From contig DATKCN010000040.1 in assembly GCA_035513175.1 (NCBI GenBank), forward strand, positions 1-9,171: DNA of 9,171 nt. Direction: 5' to 3'. Source of the stretch: DATKCN01 sp035513175 (GTDB lineage Bacteria; Chloroflexota; Chloroflexia; Thermomicrobiales; CFX8). The notes beneath the pieces are model-generated. The model ran no database searches. It was not told the DNA's origin and saw only the letters and a program-made list of their open reading frames with translations. The position numbers and the translations under genes are program-made. Position 1 is the stretch's first letter. Every line of letters begins with the position of its first letter. Below are positions 4,601 through 9,171 of this stretch, piece by piece.

Positions 4601-5101
4601 ATGAGCATTCAGAGGTGGGACCCGTTGCGAGAGATAGTCTCGCTGCGTGAGGCGATGAACAACCTGCTGGAGGAGTCTTTCGTGCGGCCACGAGCCGGCA
4701 TGGCGGCCATGACGGGCGGCATCCCGCTCGACCTGCGTGAGACCGACGAGGCCTACGTCGTCGAGACGGTCGTGCCGGGCGCGTTGCCCGACGCGGTGAC
4801 CATCTCCGTGCTGGGCGACACGCTGCGCATCGCGGCCGAGATCAGGGACGACGCCCAGCGGGAAGGCGAGAAGTGGCTGATCCGCGAGCGGCGCTTCGGG
4901 CGCTTCGAGCGCTCGGTGACGCTGCCGAGCGCGGTGAAGGCGGACGAGGCCAGCGCCGACTTCAGCAACGGCATCCTGAAGATCACCCTGCCGAAGGCGG
5001 AGGCGGCGCGCCCCCGCACCATCCAGGTGCGCATGACCGGCAGCCGACCGCCGCGCGAGGAGCCGGAGCCGATCGACGTCGAGGGCGCGCCAGCGGAGTA
5101 A
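4601..5101 (+). CDS. Hsp20/alpha-crystallin family small heat-shock protein
   Basis: This 166-residue cytoplasmic chaperone is expected to bind unfolding proteins without ATP and form oligomers. The N-terminal arm starts MSIQRWDPLREIVSLREAMN. The alpha-crystallin domain covers about residues 38-132 and includes ETVVPGALPDAVTISVLGDTL, the GRFERSVTLP strand (100-109) and A119-DFS-NGILKITLPK. A C-terminal I141-Q-V143 motif, which docks onto neighbouring subunits, lies in the tail. GAGGG at a 5-base spacing supports the ATG at 4601. An upstream in-frame ATG at 4502 overlaps the -10 box and would add 33 unrelated residues. The gene is a single transcription unit between a strong promoter and an intrinsic terminator. 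Confidence 0.93.
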   Translation: MSIQRWDPLREIVSLREAMNNLLEESFVRPRAGMAAMTGGIPLDLRETDEAYVVETVVPGALPDAVTISVLGDTLRIAAEIRDDAQREGEKWLIRERRFGRFERSVTLPSAVKADEASADFSNGILKITLPKAEAARPRTIQVRMTGSRPPREEPEPIDVEGAPAE

Positions 5102-5136
5102 GCAGCGCCACGGCGCCGGATTCGATGACGAGCATG

Positions 5137-5175
5137 AAAACGGGAACGGCGTTAGCGCCGCTCCCGTCCTGTTTT
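5137..5175 (+). terminator. Rho-independent terminator after Hsp20
   Basis: ACGGGA (5140-5145) pairs with TCCCGT (5162-5167). One A-C mismatch follows, then CGGCG (5147-5151) pairs with CGCCG (5156-5160) around a TTAG loop. AAA precedes the stem and CCTGTTTTCCCTT follows it. The stem is strong; the T-tract is short and begins four bases after it. Confidence 0.8.
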
Positions 5176-5193
5176 CCCTTCGCGATAGATAGC

Positions 5194-5213
5194 GTGTTAC
5201 GCTGTGTTACACA
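5194..5213. promoter_or_regulatory. Putative operator before the RHH antitoxin gene
   Basis: GTGTTAC occurs twice as a direct repeat ten bases apart (5194-5200, 5204-5210). The second copy is part of a perfect odd palindrome TGTGT-T-ACACA (5203-5213). The site lies just upstream of the ribosome-binding site AAGGAG (5221-5226). Ribbon-helix-helix antitoxins commonly bind such short repeats next to their own promoter, one helical turn apart. No clear -10 box was identified. Confidence 0.4.
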
Positions 5214-5236
5214 CGCCTGAAAGGAGTTGTGGATCA

Positions 5237-5524
5237 GTGGCGGACCGGCGCCTTTCCGTTCGTTCGAGCATCCCAACGTTCGAGCGCCTCGATCGCGAAA
5301 GCCGCCGGAGGGGACAGTCTCGCTCCGAGCTTGCCAGGACATTGCTGGATGAAGGGCTGCGCATGGCTGCCCGCCCTGGCATCACCTTTCGACCGGGGCC
5401 GTTGGGCCGCAGACCGGGCCGTATCGATGGGCTTGCTGTCTGGGAGATCGCACGAGTTTTCACACGCATCGATGCATCCGCTGAGGAGCTGGTTCAGAAG
5501 GTGTGTCCTGACCGAGTTGAGTGA
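5237..5524 (+). CDS. Ribbon-helix-helix / DUF433-like antitoxin, probably frameshifted at the 3' end
   Basis: This 95-residue protein has an N-terminal ribbon-helix-helix DNA-binding domain (about residues 4-44: RRLSVRSS, then SRSELARTLLDEGLRMA). A linker RPGITFRPGPLGRRPG leads to a DUF433-like (VapB45-type) segment, GRIDGLAVWEIARVFTRIDASAEELVQKVCP. The GTG start at 5237 has AAGGAG ten bases upstream; an upstream GTG at 5204 lacks a site. The frame ends early at PDRVE. In the next frame the DNA immediately reads ELSDRQVRVAL, which is the missing last helix of DUF433. One extra base near 5508-5516 (for example in GACCGAG) explains this. No PIN or other toxin gene follows, so it is an orphan. 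It may be decayed, or act alone as a regulator. Confidence 0.7.
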   Translation: MADRRLSVRSSIPTFERLDRESRRRGQSRSELARTLLDEGLRMAARPGITFRPGPLGRRPGRIDGLAVWEIARVFTRIDASAEELVQKVCPDRVE

Positions 5525-5569
5525 TCGGCAGGTTCGGGTGGCGCTGATGAGTAGCCGTGGGGATGGGTT

Positions 5570-6499
5570 GTGCCGAAGCCCGCAGATCAGAGCCCTGGGC
5601 TGATCCCGCTGGATGACATCGCGGGGCGCATCCGGGCCGTGACCCGCGACGATGTCGTGAACCGGCTGACCGGCTGGGGTCACGAGGCGCTGGCGACGGC
5701 GATCACGATCGTCGTCATCGTCATCATCGCCATCATCGTGCTGCGCCTGCTGCGCTCGCTGGTGGAGCGGGTGATCCAGCGCGTCATGGAGCGCCAGGAC
5801 CAGACGCCCCGCGAGCTGAAGCAGAAGGCGCAGACGCTGGGCAACGTGATCGAGTCCACCGGGCGGCTGCTCGTCTTCCTCATCGCCGGGATGATGGTGC
5901 TCTCCAACCTGGGGATGAACATCGCGCCGCTGATCGCCAGCGCCGGCATCGCAGGGCTGGCCATCGGCTTCGGCGCGCAGAGCCTGATCCGGGACACGCT
6001 GCACGGCTTCTTCATCCTGTTCGAGAACCAGTACGGCGTCGGCGATGTCATCCGCGTTAACTCCTTCTCCGGCACGGTCGAAGAAATCAGCCTGCGCCGC
6101 ACGGTTCTGCGCTCGATCAATGGCGCGGTCGTCATCGTCCCCAACGGGGAGGTGCGCACGGTCGAGAACCTGTCCAAGGGCTGGTCGCGGGCGGTCATCG
6201 ACATCGAGACATCGGCGACGGAGGACGACACGAAGGTCGTCGAGGTGCTCAAGGACGTGCTTGAGGGCTTGCAGGAGGACCCGGAATTCGGGCAGTACAT
6301 CCTGGAGCCGCCGCAGTTCGTCGGCATCAACGCCATCAGCGTGACCGGCGTCACCTTCCGGGTGATGATCAAGACCGAGCCGCTGCAGCAGTGGGCCATC
6401 GAACGGGCGTTGCGGCTGCGCATCCGCCGGGCCTTCCGCGAGCACGGCATCGCGGTGCCGGTGCTGACCTCCGTGTCGCTGCCCCCATCCGGCGCATGA
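5570..6499 (+). CDS. MscS family small-conductance mechanosensitive channel
   Basis: This 309-residue inner-membrane channel should open under membrane tension to release solutes during hypo-osmotic shock. Predicted helices are TM1 at about 42-61 (ATAITIVVIVIIAIIVLRLL), TM2 at about 97-117 and the pore-lining TM3 at about 119-150, rich in Ala and Gly (ASAGIAGLAIGFGAQSLIRD). The beta domain follows, with GVGDVIRV, GTVEEISLRRTVLRSINGAVVIVPNGEV and NLSKGWSR, all typical of MscS. The cytoplasmic alpha-beta domain ends near 300. GTG 5570 has GGGGA at a 6-base spacing. The gene follows the antitoxin by only 45 bases on the same strand, so the two may share a transcript. The same frame stays open for 43 codons beyond its TGA. 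Confidence 0.93.
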   Translation: MPKPADQSPGLIPLDDIAGRIRAVTRDDVVNRLTGWGHEALATAITIVVIVIIAIIVLRLLRSLVERVIQRVMERQDQTPRELKQKAQTLGNVIESTGRLLVFLIAGMMVLSNLGMNIAPLIASAGIAGLAIGFGAQSLIRDTLHGFFILFENQYGVGDVIRVNSFSGTVEEISLRRTVLRSINGAVVIVPNGEVRTVENLSKGWSRAVIDIETSATEDDTKVVEVLKDVLEGLQEDPEFGQYILEPPQFVGINAISVTGVTFRVMIKTEPLQQWAIERALRLRIRRAFREHGIAVPVLTSVSLPPSGA

Positions 6500-6631
6500 G
6501 CGGACCCAGCCGGTGGTGAACATCAGCGGCCGTTCGGTCGCTACTGGGACGTGAGCGCGCTGGAGCGCCTGGCGACGGACATCACGAGCGACACGCTGGG
6601 CGCCGTCTTCACTCTGGACATGCCACAATAG
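6496..6631 (+). pseudogene. Possible remnant of a gene once coupled to MscS
   Basis: An ATG overlaps the MscS stop (ATGA at 6496-6499) but its frame ends after seven codons. In the MscS frame, 43 open codons follow the TGA up to a TAG at 6629-6631. From about 6530 these codons have strong G/C in third position and read GRYWDVSALERLATDITSD and onward to FTLDMPQ. I do not recognise the product. It may be a decayed coupled gene, a small ORF from GTG 6551, or chance. Confidence 0.25.
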
Positions 6632-6852
6632 AGCGCGAAACGGGCACGCCACGGCCAGCAGGCGCGCGGAGACGGGGATTGGCCCCAATATCTATTCCGA
6701 CTCAGGACGTTTGTAACACGTCCCTGACTCAGCAGAGGCTCGTCCTCGGTTAGACTAGCAGGACGGGCCCGCGCCCAGGCCGCGGGTGTCGACACGTTCG
6801 CCAAACATGGCAGGCTCATTCATGCCGTGCGTCACGACCGAGGCCATCGCCA
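6632..6852. other. Intergenic region upstream of the PAS/GGDEF gene
   Basis: No gene is evident. The gap holds ATTGG-CC-CCAAT (6678-6689) and a nested element at 6699-6732 in which GGACGT/ACGTCC (6705-6710, 6718-6723) is flanked by GACTCAG direct repeats (6699-6705, 6726-6732). These could be operator sites of the downstream gene. TAGACT at 6751-6756 is a possible -10 box, but I see no matching -35. Confidence 0.4.
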
Positions 6853-9171
6853 ATGCGTGAACCACCGCCAGTCCCGCGCGCTGATGCTCGTGAAGCCGCG
6901 CCTCGCGGTCCCGGCGCGGCCCCGAGCGGGGAACAGCCGGGCACGAGCGAGCTCCAGCAGCGCGAACGCCGCTACCGCGCGATCGTCGATCATGCGCCGA
7001 TTGGCATCGTGACCATCGACGCGGGCGGCGAGATCATCAGCGCCAACCGGGCCTTCTGCGACATGGTGGGCTACAGCACGGAGGAGCTGCGCGCGATCCC
7101 GTTCTCCAGGCTGGTGCCGCCGGCCGACCTGGATCAGGCCGGGGAGCGCTGGGTGCGGCTCCAGAAGCTCATCAGCGGCGAGATCGACGAGTTCAACTCC
7201 GAGGCGCGCTACGTTCATAAGAACGGCAACACGATCTGGACGTGCATCTCGCTCAGCGCCGTGCGCGACGACGACGGCCAGTTCCTGCACACCGTGTCCA
7301 TGATCGAGGACATCACCGGCCAGAAGACGCTGGAGCAGCGGCAGCAGCTGTTGCTGGACGCCAGCGCCGCGCTGTCCAGCTCGCTCGATTTCGAGACGAC
7401 GCTGCAACAGGTCGCGCGGCTGTCCGTCCACGCGCTGGCGGACCTGTGCGTCGTCAGCCTGATCGACGACGCTGGGGCGGTCCGGCGGGTGGCCGCGGCC
7501 CATGCCGACCCGGCGCAACAGGCCCTGGCGGACACACTGCAGGATGACTCCACGCTGATCGGCGACGAGCCGGTCGGCGTCGCGGTGGCGCTGCGCACCG
7601 CCGCGACCCAACTGTACGAGGACTTCTCGTCCGTCTTCCTGGATGACGCACAGACGACCGGCGGGCTCTCCGTCTTCAAGGCGCTGAACATCCGCTCGAT
7701 GCTGATCGTGCCCCTCATTGCCAAGGGCACGACGATTGGCGCCATCACCTTCGCCTACACCGGGCCGGCGCGTGGCTACAGCACCGCGGACACCGGCATC
7801 GCCGAGGATCTGGCGCGTCGCGCGGCCGTCGCCATTGACAACGCCCGCCTGCACAAGATGGCGCGTGACGCGGAAACGCGTTTCCGGGGACTGGTCGAGA
7901 ACCTGCCGGCCATGGTCTTCGTGACGAGCCCGGACGACCAGAGCACGCTGCTCTATCAGAGCCCGCAGATCGCCAGGCTGATCGGCTACCAGCAGGATGA
8001 GTGGCTTGCCGATCCCCGGCTGTGGACGAAGAGGCTCCATCCCAGCGACCGGGCGCGGGTGCTGGCAGCCGTCGAGGCTGCGGCGCGCAGTGGTGAGCCG
8101 CTGACCTTGGAGTACCGCTTCGTCCGGCGTGATGGCAGCGTGGTCTGGATGCGCGACGAAACCGCGCTGGTGCGCGATGACGCGGGCGCGGAGCTGTACT
8201 GGCTGGGCGTGACCGTCGACACGACGCGGGAAAAGCAGGCGGAGGAGCGGCTGCGCTCCAGCGAGCGACGCTTCCGCTCGCTGATTCAGAACGCGGCGGA
8301 CATCACCGGCATCCTGAACGTAGCCGGCGTCATTCAGTTTCAGAGCCCGGCCGTGGAGCACACGCTCGGCTACCGGCCGGGCGAGATGCTCGACTCCCAT
8401 TACAGCGCCTACGTCCACCCGGATGACGCCGTGGCCATCAGCCGGTTCGTCACGGAGGTCATCGGGCAGCGCGGGCGGCATCTGCCGCTGACGTTCCGCT
8501 GCCGCCACGGGGACGGCTCCTGGCGCTGGCTGGAGGCCACGATCACGAACTTCCTGGGCGACCCCAGCATCCGCGGCATCGTCATCAACGCGCGTGACAT
8601 CACCGAGCGCATGCTGGCGGAGCAGGCGACCCGCGAGAGTCAGGCGCGCTTCCGCAGCGCGTTCCACGACGCGGCGGTCGGCATGGCGATCATCGCGCTG
8701 GATGGCCGGCTGATCCAGGTCAACCCCGCGCTGTGCGTGATGACGGAATACAGCGAGGCCGAGCTGCTGGCGCTGGCGGACGCCGACATCAGCCATCCGG
8801 ACGACGTCAGCGCCGGACACGAGCTGGCCGGGCAGTTCGCGCGGGGCAATATCGACACCGTGCAGATCGAGAAGCGCTATCTGACCAGGAGCGGCCTAAG
8901 TGTCTGGTGCGTGGTGAACATCGCCGCCGTGCGCGACGAGCAGGGCGCGCCGCTCTACCTGCTGGCGCAGGCGCAGGACATCAGCGAGCGCAAGGAGCTG
9001 GAGGCGCAGCTCAGCCACCAGGCGCTGCATGACAGCCTGACCGGCCTGCCGAACCGCACCTTGCTGCTCGACCGGATCGACCGCGAGCTGTCCCTCACAC
9101 GGCGCCACGGGGGCTGGGTGGCGGTGCTGTTCCTGGACCTGGACAACTTCAAGGTCATCAACGACAGCCTC
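6853..9171 (+). CDS. PAS-GAF-PAS-PAS-PAS-GGDEF sensor protein, 3' end outside window
   Basis: The frame runs for 773 codons to the right edge. From the N-terminus it shows a Pro/Ala-rich leader (1-38), PAS1 (about 41-160, IVDHAPIGIVTID, ending SMIEDITGQK) and GAF (about 165-334, ending RRAAVAIDNARL). Then come PAS2 (338-465), PAS3 (471-590) and PAS4 (596-715), the last two ending in ARDITER and AQDISER. A diguanylate cyclase domain starts at about 722 with HDSLTGLPNR, followed by FLDLDNFKVINDS. No membrane segment or signal peptide is visible, so the sensing is probably cytosolic. The likely output is c-di-GMP synthesis, but the GGDEF active site and any EAL domain are beyond the edge. ATG 6853 (MREPPPVPRADA) is the only good start; its GAGG is ten bases upstream. 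Confidence 0.9.
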   Translation, partial: MREPPPVPRADAREAAPRGPGAAPSGEQPGTSELQQRERRYRAIVDHAPIGIVTIDAGGEIISANRAFCDMVGYSTEELRAIPFSRLVPPADLDQAGERWVRLQKLISGEIDEFNSEARYVHKNGNTIWTCISLSAVRDDDGQFLHTVSMIEDITGQKTLEQRQQLLLDASAALSSSLDFETTLQQVARLSVHALADLCVVSLIDDAGAVRRVAAAHADPAQQALADTLQDDSTLIGDEPVGVAVALRTAATQLYEDFSSVFLDDAQTTGGLSVFKALNIRSMLIVPLIAKGTTIGAITFAYTGPARGYSTADTGIAEDLARRAAVAIDNARLHKMARDAETRFRGLVENLPAMVFVTSPDDQSTLLYQSPQIARLIGYQQDEWLADPRLWTKRLHPSDRARVLAAVEAAARSGEPLTLEYRFVRRDGSVVWMRDETALVRDDAGAELYWLGVTVDTTREKQAEERLRSSERRFRSLIQNAADITGILNVAGVIQFQSPAVEHTLGYRPGEMLDSHYSAYVHPDDAVAISRFVTEVIGQRGRHLPLTFRCRHGDGSWRWLEATITNFLGDPSIRGIVINARDITERMLAEQATRESQARFRSAFHDAAVGMAIIALDGRLIQVNPALCVMTEYSEAELLALADADISHPDDVSAGHELAGQFARGNIDTVQIEKRYLTRSGLSVWCVVNIAAVRDEQGAPLYLLAQAQDISERKELEAQLSHQALHDSLTGLPNRTLLLDRIDRELSLTRRHGGWVAVLFLDLDNFKVINDSL

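Noticed and set aside
5234..6688. A 484-codon open frame on the minus strand.
   Set aside because: It is a shadow of the antitoxin and MscS genes, rich in Asp/His/Arg runs typical of antisense frames in high-GC DNA.
6807..6860. A 17-codon frame (MAGSFMPCVTTEAIANA) overlapping the PAS gene start.
   Set aside because: It has no ribosome-binding site and no features of an attenuator; probably chance.
6832..8820. A 662-codon open frame on the minus strand.
   Set aside because: The plus strand has clear PAS and GAF domains throughout; the antisense product has no recognisable motif.

Overview
This is a high-GC, gene-dense bacterial chromosome segment. The gene set (a COG3694/COG4586-type ABC-2 exporter, MNT/HEPN cassettes, a soluble PAS/GAF/GGDEF protein) and the intergenic heptamer and GC-palindrome repeats resemble Chloroflexota, perhaps Thermomicrobia-like. 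That assignment is a judgement from gene style, not from a marker gene.

Layout. Positions 1-1459 (+) hold the end of an ABC-2 permease and its ATPase, separated by a 128-bp palindromic element. Positions 1460-1847 carry no recognised gene but are full of repeats: a heptamer array, further palindromic elements with the same CGTAGGGG ends, and a GC hairpin. Positions 1848-3200 (-) are a toxin-antitoxin-like island. In transcription order it has a minimal nucleotidyltransferase (MNT), an overlapping HEPN protein, a GC palindrome, a second MNT about 90% identical to the first in its 5' half, and a DUF2283 protein. Positions 3201-3587 are a repeat-bearing gap. Positions 3588-4427 (-) encode a UbiA-family prenyltransferase, divergent from an Hsp20 small heat-shock protein (4601-5101, +) that has a clear sigma70-type promoter upstream and an intrinsic terminator downstream. 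An orphan ribbon-helix-helix/DUF433-like antitoxin (5237-5524) appears frameshifted near its end and is followed closely by an MscS channel (5570-6499). From 6853 to the right edge runs a large PAS-GAF-PAS-PAS-PAS-GGDEF sensor, cut by the window.

The genes do not form one pathway. The unusual part is the accessory content: two relict or active TA loci, each with a frameshift near the C-terminus of one protein, a duplicated MNT antitoxin paired with DUF2283 instead of HEPN, and families of palindromic and 7-bp repeats in the gaps. One palindrome lies inside a 59-codon frame that bridges the permease stop and the ATPase start. No CRISPR array, rRNA, tRNA or transposase was seen.
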